A DNA stretch of 48,986 nucleotides, from the NCBI GenBank assembly GCA_905250885.1, contig CAJNOQ010000495.1, positions 1-48,986 on the forward strand, read 5' to 3'. The first letter of the stretch is position 1. The number at the start of each line of letters is the position of its first letter. This DNA comes from Didymodactylos carnosus (lineage: Eukaryota > Rotifera > Eurotatoria > Philodinida > Philodinidae). Position numbers and translations under genes: made by a program. Positions 12,197 through 24,610 of this stretch are shown here, one piece after another. The notes beneath the pieces are model-generated. The model was not told where the DNA came from. It saw only the letters and a program-made list of their open reading frames with translations, and searched no databases.

Positions 12197-14477
12197 TTAT
12201 CTTATATGTTTTAAAGTTTGTCTTGTTCTATGTGGTGTGATATGATCATTATTAGATAAATTTGTTATATTTGAGGTAGTTGTATCGGTTGCTGTTGATA
12301 CGGACATATTCCATAAGTCAAACATTTTCTGTTCATTATTATCAACAATATTATTATTGTTTGTGATTTCTTGATAAATATGTTGTTGATGTTTATTACT
12401 ATGTAATGAATCACCTAAATGACTACTGTCTGTTGAATTTGATGTATTTTCTGACGTATTATAATGTTGGCATGTATGAATTGGATGATGATGATGAGGA
12501 TGATGATGATACAGAGTTGAAGTTGGATAGGGTGGTGGTGGTAATGGTGGTAAAACTTGTTGAAAATTAAATAACTGAGCAGCCGAACAATAGGGTTGAT
12601 GTTTATCATGATGTTCACAACAGGTAAATGTAGTAGTAGTACGTCGTGATGGTGGTGGATGATATGTATCTTGATGAATATTAATCGATTTTGAATGTTT
12701 TCGATTGAATTGCTTTATTTTACAACATAAATAAATACATGTAAATAAAAGTATAAGTGTAAGAAATACACCTATACATGAACCAATAAGCATTATTTGT
12801 GTTGTTGGACTATTTGTTTGTTGATTAAGAGACAATGGTGATGAGGAAGGAAGAATAGTGACTAAATTTGTTAATAGTTGATTTGATAAGATAATTTGAG
12901 ATGAATATTTGACAATATTAATGGTTAAAATATCACGACAATATTTATCTTTAGCAAATTTATGATAAATAATTAAACAGACATGATAACGTTTATATTG
13001 AAGAATATTTGTAATAAATAATTGACTCATATTTTTTGATAAACGATTAGAAATGATTAATGATGATAATTGAGAACGATCTAATTCATAACTAATTTGA
13101 TAATAATTAACAAATGTAAGATCATTCATTTGCCATTGTAAGAGTAGACCGTCTGTCAATTGTTCTAATACATTTGCTTGAATATAAGTTAAATTAAATA
13201 ATATTAATTTTGGAATAAGTATACATTGAAAATCAGATGATAAAAATTGTTTTTTATCTGAACATGTCCATTTTGTTGGATTAATATAGAATGAATCATT
13301 ATTAGTCATTATTGAATCAATTAAATGATCATCATTTCCATTTGTTATATTGACTCGTTGTTTTTGTTCAATAACAAGTTTATATAACCATTTTAAATGA
13401 CAATCACATTCAAGAGGATTATTTTGAAGATTTAAATTTGTTAATTGTTCAAAAAATATTTTTGTTGAATTATTTATTGTTTTTAATTGATTTAAACTAA
13501 GATCAAATGATTTTAATGTTAATGGTAATTGAAGTAGATCAGGTAATTGTTTTAATGAATTATTATTTAACGATAATATCTGTAATTTGTTTAAATTACG
13601 AAATAAATCAAAATCGTTAATACGATTTGTACTTAAATCTATATTAATTAAACTTGTTGGTAATCCATCTATTGAATTTATATTTAGATCTAAAAAAAAA
13701 AATACAAAAAAGAAAATATATATATATATATTAGATATAAGACGTGAAAGAATAAAAATTTTTAAAAATTATTCTATATTCTTTCTTTTATATTGTTAAA
13801 TTACCTTTTGTTATATGAATATGATTATTTGCTAAATTTAAATTTTTTAATGATATAACTGATTTTAAATTTAAATAGGATAATTGATTGTCTTGTAAAT
13901 CTAATGTATATAAATTATTTAGTGAATATTGAGAAAAATCAATTGTTTTTAATTGACAATTTTGAATATATAATATTTCTAATCTTGTCATATTACTAAA
14001 TAATGTTGATGTTAATTGTTTATTTTTAAGATTAAAATTAGTTAATTTTAAAAGACGTAATTTTTTTAATGGATATCTAAATAAAAATTCTAATGAATCA
14101 AATTTATTATTGGCTGATATAATAAAATCTTCTAAATAATTTCCTAATAAACGTAATACATCATTATCGATAAATTGTATTGGATTATTATCAAGATAAA
14201 TACGTCGAATACCTTTAATATTATCAAATGAATTTTGAGTTAAATTTTCAATTAAATTATGACTAAGTATTAAATCATCATAGGGAAATGAACGTTTAAA
14301 TGGTGGTATAACACGTAACGATTGTCGATCACATTCAATATAATTAACACCACTAATAAGTATACCACAATGACATAATTTAAAATAATTATCTGGTAAT
14401 GGACAACATATAATAGTAACAATTAGAGATACTATTGGAATAAATATATTATAAATAGAAAATTGTTTTAATTTCAT
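12197..14477 (-). CDS. LRR and Fn3-like single-pass membrane receptor
   Basis: Two exons, 14477-13805 and 13689-12197, join in frame (donor gtaatt, acceptor ttttttttag) to give 721 residues. A signal peptide covers residues ~1-25 (hydrophobic IFIPIVSLIVTIICC). A Cys-containing LRR N-cap follows (LCHCG...IECDR). About ten leucine-rich repeats come next, with typical cores such as LYTLDLQDNQLSYLNL and LKNLNLANNHI. Around residue 325 is an LRR C-terminal cap, LNLQNNPLECDCHLKWL. Residues ~385-480 look like a fibronectin type III fold (LLLQWQ, YYQISYEL, YKRYHVCLIIYH). The transmembrane segment is ~522-547 (IMLIGSCIGVFLTLILLFTC). The ~175-residue cytoplasmic tail contains a polyproline run and a His cluster near 616-630. 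The plan matches LRR neuronal adhesion or synaptic receptors (ELFN, FLRT, LRIT type), but I cannot assign an orthologue. The ATG at 14477 is the first in frame with the signal peptide; a 5' UTR acceptor (tttttatag) lies just upstream. Confidence 0.85.
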
Positions 14478-15070
14478 TTTAATTCCAATATCATCTATAA
14501 AAAGAGAGTAAAAAAAAAATAAAACATAATAAAAAATATATTTTTTATCATAGAAATTATCATCATGTCTGTTATTCCATAAATACACACGATATAATCA
14601 TATTTTAAGACCTATTAGTTGAAATAAAATCGAATCATTAGACTAGTCTGTAAAAACTATTATGATCATTAGCTTTGTTATTTAAAAGAAAGGTAAAGAA
14701 ACATGAGTAGATCTATATATTTCATGACAAGTTTTATAAAAACAAACGTTTGTCTCCATTAATGTTTATTTAATATAGTATGTGCATTTAGAGATGAAAG
14801 AAATCAGTATATGCTACTGTGATTTTTTTTCTCTTTCTCTCTCTCTCACTGTCTACTAACTACACATATATACACTAAAATCCATTAGAAATCAAATATA
14901 GTGTTTTTACCTTATTATCTTAGAATTTGAAGATCATCCACTGTTATTTTTAATATAAATAGAAAAAAATTATATCTCTCTCGATGTATAGTAAAGAAAA
15001 ATGTAATTAATATTCGATGAAATATGAGACAAAGAATATCTCATTGCATTTGAGGGATGTTTTATCTCTC

Positions 15071-15092
15071 GATATATATATATATATATATA
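15071..15092. repeat. (TA)n microsatellite
   Basis: An uninterrupted TA run about 22 bp long. Similar short runs lie near 13715 and 33817. Confidence 0.8.
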
Positions 15093-18000
15093 GATGAACA
15101 TGTGTTCAATTGAGAAAGAAGAAAAAAATATATACATTTCAATTATGCGAGAAGAAGAAAAAAAAATAAGAATTAGAGTAAGAAAGAGAGAAAGAAAAAA
15201 AAACATTTGCAGAAATAAAAATGGCTGACGGCATCATCGATACATCGAAATGACCGACCAAAGTAATAATCTAATGATCATCTCGTAAACATTCTCGTTG
15301 CTGATTGATTCCATTATGGAAATGATATAGACAACTAATGACAAGTGTATTGTTGTTGTTCATTTATTCATTCATTCATCGTGTGGTCAAAAGAATAGAC
15401 TATGTGACAGTTAACTTGATGTCAAAATTCCACCGAGAAATTATGATAATCTTATCGATAGTCCACAGTACTAATGATAACAAAAGAAATGAGATGAGTT
15501 TTCTTATTCTTCTTCTTAAACAGACCTTATTATGATGTAAGAGAGAACAAATTATTATGTTTTCTTTTTTGACATGAACAGTATAAATTTTAAGATGAGT
15601 GGTTTGACTGATAAAAAGATAGAAACACAATGATATCAAGAAGTTGGTCATTTTCAACAATAATGAATAATGATGTAATACAATAGAGATAGCAGAGAGT
15701 GAGAGAGAGAGAAAGAGAGAGAGAGTTTATTGAATTTATAAGTAAATATAGAGAATATATACATACGTCTACATGTTTGAATGAAAATTAACTTTATCAG
15801 TTGCTAAGAACGTTGAATGTATACGGTGAGAACTGATAACAGGAAAAAGAAGGGTGTGATCTCGTAATCAAAATTAATATCTCCGAAAATGACAGTTTTC
15901 TTTTCAATTATCAAAAACGTTTTGGTGAAAACGCTTTGACGTGAACTTGATTTACCTAATGTGTATAGATGTAATTTTGCTATCTCAATCAAGATTGATA
16001 AACGAATTGTGAATTGATCAATTTTATTTTATTTTATTTTTTTGCAGATAATTTGACATGCTGTAAAAATATCCATCGATTAATTGAATCAGAAGTTTCA
16101 AACTGTCATCAAGTAAATCTTGTTACACTCTTTTTTTTTTTTTTGATAAATATTCGGAAATCATGTTTTCTTTATACACTACGATCTATTCGACATCATT
16201 CAAATGTTTGTTATTAACTGTGTGTAAAACCGCTTAAATGAAAAAATTTGTCCGGAAGGAAAATGTTTGAGAAAAATCGCTTCTTCTGTCTATACTAAAA
16301 CGGAATTTGTAAACTGTGTTCAATCCGGAACTTATTACTGTGTTTATGTGTGTCTATAAATCTATTTAATAACTGAAAAACGATCAGTATTACGAAAAGA
16401 AAAAAAAAAAAAAAAGAATTGTTTTCTCTATAAGAAAGATAAGATGATTTGTGTGATGCAAAATAAAACTATTTACACTAATGTCCACCGAGAGAAAGAG
16501 CGTGATGCGAGAGACCTTTATTTAATTTTTTTTTTTTTATTTCCATTTTTGACATGTCACTTTCTTTCTTTATACGATATAATTTTTATCATATGGCGTC
16601 TCACATTCTATTAATATGAGTAGTTTTAAATTGTAAATTTTTATATCGTATCTACTCGAACGACGACCAATTGTTCATTTCTTCTCTTCTCTTCTTCTCA
16701 TCATCATTATCAGCAGCAGCAGCAACAGAAAATTTTTTATTGCATAATAGAAAAACTCTTGAACAAAAGAATGTCGCGCATTCTTGACACTATAGTGTAG
16801 AAAATCGACGATGAGATAAGATGCATAGAATGAATAAAAACTTTTCAATACAAAAAAAGAAAAAAAAAGAAGAGTTTGTTCGACATGATGTAACAAAATC
16901 GTTTCTCTCATTTGTACACATACACACAGTGACAAATAATCATCAACATACATTAATTCTTTGTTGTTACTGTGACAATGTCATCCAAAAATCTTTCTCC
17001 TATTCTTCTTATTAGTTTATGAACTTCTCTCGTGAAATTCTGAAAGCAGGTTTAAAACTTTTATTACTTATCTATGTCGATTCTTTTAAAAGAAATTGAG
17101 TTATACGTTGCTTTTTAATCGTTCATAATCATCAATAAAATAATGAACTAAAAAAAATATTATTTATAATGATGTTTATTGATGAGATGAGAAAATTTTT
17201 TAGTAAAATAAAAATATATGCTAATAATAATGATCGATTGAAAGTCTATCTTATTTGCTCTTTAACTATCATATAGTATATGTTCTATATATGCTGCAAA
17301 ACTAACTCATGATTCTATGTCATCTTACCTAAAACGTTTTATTCTTCTCAAATGCTCTCCATGGCCTTTGATAGTAGGCACATATTTTGTCTTCTATGAA
17401 CAGGTACGATCATAAAAGATCTAATAAATTAATTGTTAACTTAAATGACTATCGACACCTGTCATATTTAGGAATATATAGTAAGAATTTAGACTATCAA
17501 TAGAGAGTGATTTGTCTGTATACAGTCTTTTATTTTTAATCTTCAAACACTTTTTTTTTTCGTCTTCTCTCTCTGTAAACTTAATCACAATTGTTTTTTA
17601 AACGTTCATTATATTCTTCATTCATACAGACGAAAATAATCAAATTTCTTATGTATGACGAACAACAAAAAAGAAAAAAAAAAGGTGCCAAAATATATGA
17701 TGATTAGCCAAATTTATAATATCTCTCAGTGGCAGATGGTTACGTTTGATCGCATTTTCTGAATAAGAATTATTGATTGACAATCAACATGAGGATAATT
17801 CTCATGCATTTACATAAGATAATACAAATTAACTAATAATGAATATTATTTCTAACAAGTTTAGGATTAAAATTGTACAAACCACTTTTTTTGAAAGTGA
17901 ACAAATTTCTTACTTATTGCTTATTCATTATTGAATATAGAAGAAAAAAACTGAATTATTGCTCTCAAAATTGGAAAACCCTCTAGCATTTGAGATATCT

Positions 18001-20706
18001 GCTATCTATTCTTAACAGAAATATATATATATTACTTTTACTATCGACTACTTTCTTATCCTCTGATTCTACACGTATATATGACCTTAAGGCACATTTC
18101 GATAAAGTTAAATTCTTAAATATGCAATCTAATTATACCATATAAATATTTTCTGATAAGTAAACAAGTTCTACATTAGCAATAATCCAAATATGTACCT
18201 GATTCTATTTATCATCACATCAGTATGTATAACAATCAATAAATTTATTAACCATGAAATAGAATGTGTGTGCATGTGTATATCTCATAAGTGTTGCTAT
18301 ATCAATCAATCTTATCATTTATTCTAATAATAGTATAAGATGGCATCGTCTATATCTCTCTTTTTCTACTATAATAATTGTTATTCACACAACACTTAAA
18401 ATTACAGATATCTTCTCGTTCCTTATTGTTATGGTTATTGTTTGTATATAGGATAGAGTATAAGTAATTGAATTTAAAATAGGTAAAGAGAAAGAGAGAA
18501 AAAAATAGAGCGAAGGACTTGTTGCTTCTTTAATTTCTCATATACAATAGTCAAGATATGAATTTTAATTTCTATTGTATGTTAAAATATAATGATTGAT
18601 CATTTTTGTTTGAGTGTACCCTTATACGTACCTATCTTTCATATCTCGTATGTTATTTCGTGCGTATGGATGAACGAGAATTACGAAGTGAGGTCAATTT
18701 GTCAACATGACTTTTTTCACAGTTATTAAGCACGTTGACTCCACCCAACTGTTATTTTCATTTCAATATAAATAAAGATAAATTTCATTTGAATTGTTTC
18801 ATTATGATCATCTTGCGGAAAAAAAAACAAAAAGTAAAATTCTTCAATCTTTTATTTTATTTTATCGTAGCATGCATTAGTTGAATTTTAACATATAGAT
18901 TTGAGTAAAATTATTTACTTAAACACAAAAGTTTTTCCTTTTGATAAGTTGTCTGCTGTATATATGTGTGTTTATTTAGGTACGGTATTATAAATGAAAT
19001 GAAAATAAACAGCCGACAGTGTGATGGTATGTGATACGTGTTTAAAACAATGTTCATCCTTTTCTTCCATATATCTCAAAATGACCATTTGAGTATTACA
19101 AACAGATTTAGAACATATTTAGACAAAATCAATATAGATAGAAAACACGATGTGTGTTTGGAACAAAGCATGATAAATCGATAAAAGAAGATAGTGACAC
19201 AAATCCGATAAAGAGGAATTATAAAACAAATTCTAAACAGTCAACATTAGTCAACATTGAGAGAATATTTAGTTTTATTGACTTTTAAGAAACTAATGAA
19301 TTGAACAAGCTCAGATAATCCGATAGAAATAACAGATGGTATAAATAAATCTTCAAGGCCGACGGATAAAACATAAAATTGTTTGTCATGGTATTGACTT
19401 AGAGACGAAACAAGGTGCTCATTTTTAGCAAATGAAGATTACATTTTCTACCCTTTCAGCAGAAAATGAAAAACAAAGAAGGATTCTGATATTTACGAGC
19501 ATTACTAACGAGTAGTTCCGACTGCGAACGATCTTAAGCTGAGAAATTAAAAGGTTGACTTAGAAGAAGACTAGACGTGATCAGAAAGATACAATTCTCG
19601 TGTCGTAGTCTAACTGTGACTTTCAATTGGTAACAAAACACCAAAAATTTGTCCATAACTTTACTCATACGACTTTTCTAATTAGGAAACTATGTTTAAC
19701 CTAAAAACTGTCATTTCTTTTATAGAATAAGTTTTGTCTGTCACTACTAAAATACCGCGTCTTCAGACTTCATTCCATTAAAGCCATACATTATAAGTTT
19801 AAAATAAAGTGAAACGTTTGTTTTATGATATTAAGCTAATTCTTAACTATTTTAAATTCTAGTGTGAAATTTTAATGCAACTTCAAACTTTCTTCAGCTC
19901 AGTTGTACTCAGAACAGAATTATTCATGGAATATTATCAAAGAAGACTATAAGAAATCTCAAGATCATAGACGCGATCCATAACTGATAGTTTTCTAAAA
20001 TCGAAATCTGACATCTTGCTTCAAAGATAAAAAGTTGTACTATCGAAACTAATCAGTTCAGAAACCCGTTATATATACTTTTGCAATAATTTAATATATG
20101 CGATCAAACAAAGACGTCACTTACTTTTTAACGGCTTTTTAATGTATAAGATATGTAAAGCTAATGTTAGAAACAAAAGACCTTGAATCTAGAAACTTTC
20201 GAAATATTAAAACGAGATTTAGCCAATTATTGTTCGAGTTCTTTTGTATTTGTTCGCACGATGGGATGGAATAAAAATAAATTGAAAAAAGAATAATAAA
20301 TATTAAAAATAAATGCCTTTGAACATCTATCCATCTTTTTTTCTTTTTTTCCTTGTTCTCGTTATAATAAGATTATAAACACATATTTTTCTTTTAGCGA
20401 CTGATGAGAAAGAGAAGAGAAGAAAATCAAACAGAGTTGAAGATAGCAATTCTTTTTAGGCAATATTCTATCAAAAAAACAGAAAAAGAGAGAACTTTTT
20501 TGGGAGGGAAATGAAAACTAACATAAAATCATCATGGGATTTTATGTCAGTATTCTTTCTTCTCTTATTCTCAAGAAAATAAATATTTAAACTTGAAGGA
20601 AATGCCTAGTATTTTATTGAATTAATAGGTGTGAAAACTGCATACACAGAGAGAAAGAGTTCAATCAATATTTTCTTCTTCGCTCATTTCTTCCACGCTT
20701 GATTGA

Positions 20707-20708
<2 letters not shown>

Positions 20709-20750
<42 letters not shown>
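20709..20750. repeat. (CT)n microsatellite
   Basis: About 18 consecutive CT units followed by an imperfect CTTTCT end. It is the longest perfect dinucleotide repeat that I see in the window. Confidence 0.85.
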
Positions 20751-20751
<1 letters not shown>

Positions 20752-21605
20752 TTCTAATGATGAGTAATAATGGGTTTGTCGTTGGCATGCAGATAAGCTT
20801 TTCGCTATAATAAAAGATTAAACGAGATATATGTTGAAATTCAATCGAACTCAAATTGTATAATGTCAAATAACAATATACGTTTATTTTCAGACAAGCG
20901 AAACTACAGATGTTAATTAAAAAACAATAGGTTCAATGCTTTTTCTCATTCAAGGTCTGTCGTCGAATTTGTGATGAAAGTTAGATCAATTTCATCTATA
21001 TTTTTAATATCCGCGTGTATGTGTTTGTGTTCATTCATTCTTTTTGATACTGTCATAATAGAATAGAACGTTATCCGTCACAGAACCAAATTTAACATGC
21101 CACAACGACCTTCTTATGCTTAACTAATAATAAAAATAGAATAGAGAAAAAAATTAATCGAAATGTTTTCAAATAGAAGACTATTATTACTGTCTTTACA
21201 CCAATTATACACACGAAATGTAGTAGATTAACTGAAAGATATCAAAATAAACTTTTCAATCTCAAACTTTGTATATGATGTTTCCTGAAGTTGACCTTCA
21301 TATTTCGGGTACCCAAGGATACAAGCTTTTTTGGTATGAAAATGTATCGAAACAACCAAATTTTGAACAAAATTATATTAAAAAATGTTTAATTGAGCGG
21401 TCTTTTACATAAAGCTGTTTTAAACATTGAAAAAATATAATAGTGGAATGATTGAAAAAGATATCCTATCTTCAAATTTTCGTAGTTTTGAGCGCAACAT
21501 CGCTTGAACTCCATGTCCTTCATCCAAGCACGAAAACAATTGTGAAGCGGACAGTTGCATCTAGATTAAAAGTACATTTATCCAGCTTGAATCTAGCTTT
21601 ATTGG

Positions 21606-21756
21606 TGAGCAGCTAGATGTTGTTAATTAATCGAGCAATGAACTATCTGATAAGCCGGTGGATACGGTCGCTTCAGCTAGAACATAATTTTAATCAACAT
21701 GCAGCCAGATAAATGTATCTTTTAATTTAAGCTGCGCGAAAATTTAACTGCAGCTA
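21606..21756 (+). repeat. Left arm of a widely spaced inverted repeat
   Basis: About 150 bp that matches the reverse complement of 23417-23577 with few mismatches. Shared words include TTAATCGAGCAATGAACTAT, CGCTTCAGCTAGAACATAAT and AAGCTGCGCGAAAATTTAAC. The arms are about 1.66 kb apart. Either they are the ends of one element or they are two oppositely oriented copies of a repeat family. I recognise no transposase between them. Confidence 0.75.
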
Positions 21757-22634
21757 TAGTTTCACGTTTATTTAGTTTTACTTGGGCAGTTTTCTTTCGA
21801 TAGGAGATGTCATTTGTGATCGCCTTGTGACTTCCCAATCTCCCACGTATATCGTCTGTATTAGTATCGCTTGACCAAAATTGATCGAACTTTGAAGACG
21901 ATAGCGGGTGTTTGAAAAAATATGCCCAATAAATTCAGGATAGGTGATTTTCCAGAAACACCCTTTTCAGCAATTTTCATGGAATGTTTATACATACTGC
22001 TTCTGATTGGAAGCTGTTCTAACTATTCAAGTCTTTTCTCAGGTTCATTGTAGCTATTACAATCGAGCGGAGAAAATAAAAAATAAACCGTACGATCCTA
22101 GAAATTTTAAATTTTACTTTAATTGGAGTGATTTTATTAATTTAATAACTTTTAATTATTTAAGGGTTAATGATATAATGAAAATTTTATGATCATATTA
22201 ACATTTTTGTTTATTATCTTGATGTTGGATTATTAATAGAAATTAAATAGAATTTTTTTCTGTTAGCCTCAGTGATTTTTCCAGTGCTGTCTACAGTATC
22301 AGTAGATGTATAGGCTTAAGTTTATCAAAGAGATGCATTTTCTTTTGTAAACGGATACTGTGGATGACAGTAACTGGTATGTGTTGTAATGTGTGGCTGA
22401 TAAAATGAAATAATTATTAATACTGGTTGATCTGTAGAATATGCGGACAGAATTTTCCGATAACTGGTTATCAAGCAAAATAATTGTTTTTTTGTCAGAA
22501 ATAGCCATCTCAAACCACCATATGAGAGATCGAAAAAATCTGTAAGCAGTGACTTGTCATTTCATCTCTCTCAATGAAGTCTCTGCGAATTCCCTCTCTT
22601 GTTAAGAAGGACATCCTGTGAGTCTGAGTAGAAA

Positions 22635-22740
22635 AACTGTTAGTTTATTGCACGATTGTATCCGTTTTATAATATATCACTATTAAACCGTTATTTAGTC
22701 AAACTTTAACAGAAACTGATTCCTCTGAGAACTATGGAAT
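22635..22740 (+). repeat. Dispersed repeat, copy 1
   Basis: A diverged direct copy of 36255-36370. Both contain TTAGTTTATTGCACGA followed by TGTATCYGTT, then an ATATATC-type stretch, then CCRTTATT and AAACTG. The spacing differs by small indels. The element type is unknown. Confidence 0.55.
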
Positions 22741-23416
22741 ATCTGGATAGTTTCTTGGTTTAACATTGAAATAGTAGAGAAACCTTTTTAGGGGTCTTCG
22801 ACGAGAAGTTTCGATATTTCAAATGTATAGATACTTATTTTATTTCACTTTAATAGTTGGACAATATCGATTTGTCATCGATATTATCCGATCAAAAATA
22901 ATTTTGGACGAATGTCAAATAAGATAAATCCGTCTCATTGGTAGCGCATTTTCTTTTTTGACCTATATATCCATTATATAGGCCTATATCAATTTTCTGA
23001 CTTAAAGTTTTTTTAAAGAAAAACTGCTCTTGACAGGTAAAAACACGGAATAATCGATATCATTATAACATTTGCTATTAGTAGAATGAACACTATCATG
23101 CATGATGTTTAATGTAGAGCAGATGTGTTTTTCAAGTAAATCTGATGTCGGATGACACGTAACATTAAGTCTTCTTGAACAAATTTTAATCAGAGATGCA
23201 TCTTTTTGAGAATGTGTTGAACGATATATCTAATCTATTTCATCTTTATTATCGGATGACAATGGCTTCAGCTCATTGGAATACCTTAAATGAAGGAGTA
23301 ACAAATTAGTAGTGTTCTTCATGTGTTTTTCATAACTCTATATGCTTTAATACCTGAACGTGATTGAAATTTTTGTCTGGACAAAATCTAGTGCTAACGA
23401 ACTAACTTTCTAAATC

Positions 23417-23577
23417 TAGCTGCAGTTAAATTTTCGCGCAGCTTAAATTAAAAGATACATTTATCTGGCTGCATGTTGATTAAAATTATGTTCTAGCTGA
23501 AGCGACTGGATCCAATGACTTATCAGATAGTTCATTGCTCGATTAATCAACAACATCCAGCTGCACACATTTATAAC
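23417..23577 (-). repeat. Right arm of a widely spaced inverted repeat
   Basis: Reverse-complement partner of 21606-21756. Its outer edge ends about 30 bp before the truncated FkbM copy, so the breakpoint of that duplication lies beside this repeat. Confidence 0.75.
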
Positions 23578-23584
23578 AGCTATT

Positions 23585-23922
23585 CTAAAAATTACATAAG
23601 GAAAACCTAAATGACAACAGGGCAACGACGAGTACGGCACTAATGATATGAGATGGAAATTTATTGCGAACAATAGTGCCTGAATCATTATCCGATGACG
23701 ATTCTTTACTATTATTAATTGCAAAACCAAATTGCATTCTTGATATAGGAACCTAAGATAAAATAAAGAAATCTTTCTCTTCATTCTGCAGTTGTATTAA
23801 TCTGTGAAACCAGCGTTGAGGATATCTTTTTAAGTCTTAATTCTAACAACCGTGCAAACTTGATCCTAACGTTTCTGTAGACTTGAATTAAAAGATGTCC
23901 GGTAGATTCAGACAGATAGCGA
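23585..23922 (-). pseudogene. Inverted, truncated copy of the 5' end of the FkbM gene
   Basis: On the minus strand, 23922-23608 matches 28905-29273 of the intact plus-strand gene, covering its 5' leader and the first ~46 codons. The ATG is at 23737. The reading frame is preserved (MQFGFAINNSKESSSDNDSG, then VRNKFPSHIISAVLVVALLSF), with substitutions Leu27Phe, Ser28Pro, Ile37Val and Phe41Leu. Similarity stops inside the transmembrane segment. The frame then runs about seven codons into unrelated sequence and stops at 23585. The whole methyltransferase domain is missing. A ~30-bp stretch of the intact leader is absent from the copy, or was inserted in the original. It could still encode a 50-residue peptide, but nothing suggests that it is functional. 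Confidence 0.85.
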
Positions 23923-23929
23923 TTGTTTA

Positions 23930-24242
23930 TGCCGCAGATTTAAATGACATTCATTTCAGTTGTAGGTCTATATGCAACTAGATTATGGTATAAATAGCGT
24001 CACTTGAAACTGCTTTGTTCTCGAGATGTAGAGGGCGCAAGAGGTGGCGTCACAAATCCATGATTCTCATTACATTTAGAATTATGTTTTTTCCACCTGT
24101 AGAAATCAACTTTAAAACATATCTTTTAATACGAATTTATACTTCAGAACACGCGCTTTCACAGATTTTAAAACCGCTCCGCCGAAATAGGATTCTTGGT
24201 TTACACGTGAGACCCAATAACCCGATTTTGTCTCTGGGCTAA
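23930..24242 (+). repeat. Duplicated block A, copy 1 (without MITE)
   Basis: This block is directly repeated at 28268-28820. Shared words include AGATTTAAATGACATTCATT, GTAGGTCTATATGCAACTAG, TAGAGGGCGCAAGAGGT and TTTTAAAACCGCTC. Copy 1 lacks the 233-bp insertion found in copy 2 and so shows the empty site. In both loci the block abuts 5' FkbM sequence, but the FkbM part is inverted here. It is probably repeat-derived, of unknown type. Confidence 0.75.
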
Positions 24243-24423
24243 AATGTTCATGGTTCCAGCTCTATATCAAAATGTAGGCCACGCTCGGATGTTGTTAGAC
24301 AGCTGATTTTGGATTTCTGAACGATTCGTTTTCCTAAAATATTTCTCAAAAAGCGGTTTTTCAAAGCGTAAGGGCATCCTCTGAACATTTTTTCGTTATC
24401 TCTAGATACAATAGGACAATATG

Positions 24424-24606
24424 AACATTAGGAGCATTAGGAACTGATGTTTATATAGTTCCTAATGTTCCTGCAGTTCCGACTGTTTCTGATGTTGCTA
24501 ATGTACTTAATGCTCCTATAATTCTTCATGTTTATACAGTTCTGGAACATTAGAAACATTAAAACTATATAAACATTAGTTTCTAATGTTCCTATAGTTC
24601 CTAGAG
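24424..24606. repeat. Degenerate palindromic minisatellite
   Basis: Repeated variants of TTCCTAATGTTCC and its complement GGAACATTAGGAA. A larger imperfect inverted repeat pairs 24440-24471 with 24544-24583 (GTTTATATAGTTcCTAATG against its complement, with a short insertion). It ends five bases before the foldback element at 24611. Confidence 0.6.
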
Positions 24607-24610
24607 TCCT

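Larger units (their letters stand above)
14497..21300. other. Long AT-rich intergenic region, no gene seen
   Basis: About 6.8 kb with no recognisable coding similarity on either strand. Open frames are short and made of Ile, Lys, Phe, Asn, Tyr and Ser. It contains homopolymer A/T runs and simple repeats such as (TA)n near 15071, (GA)n near 15695 and (CT)n near 20710. The promoter and any 5' non-coding exons of the LRR receptor gene should lie at its left end. I find no tRNA or rRNA signature. Confidence 0.5.
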
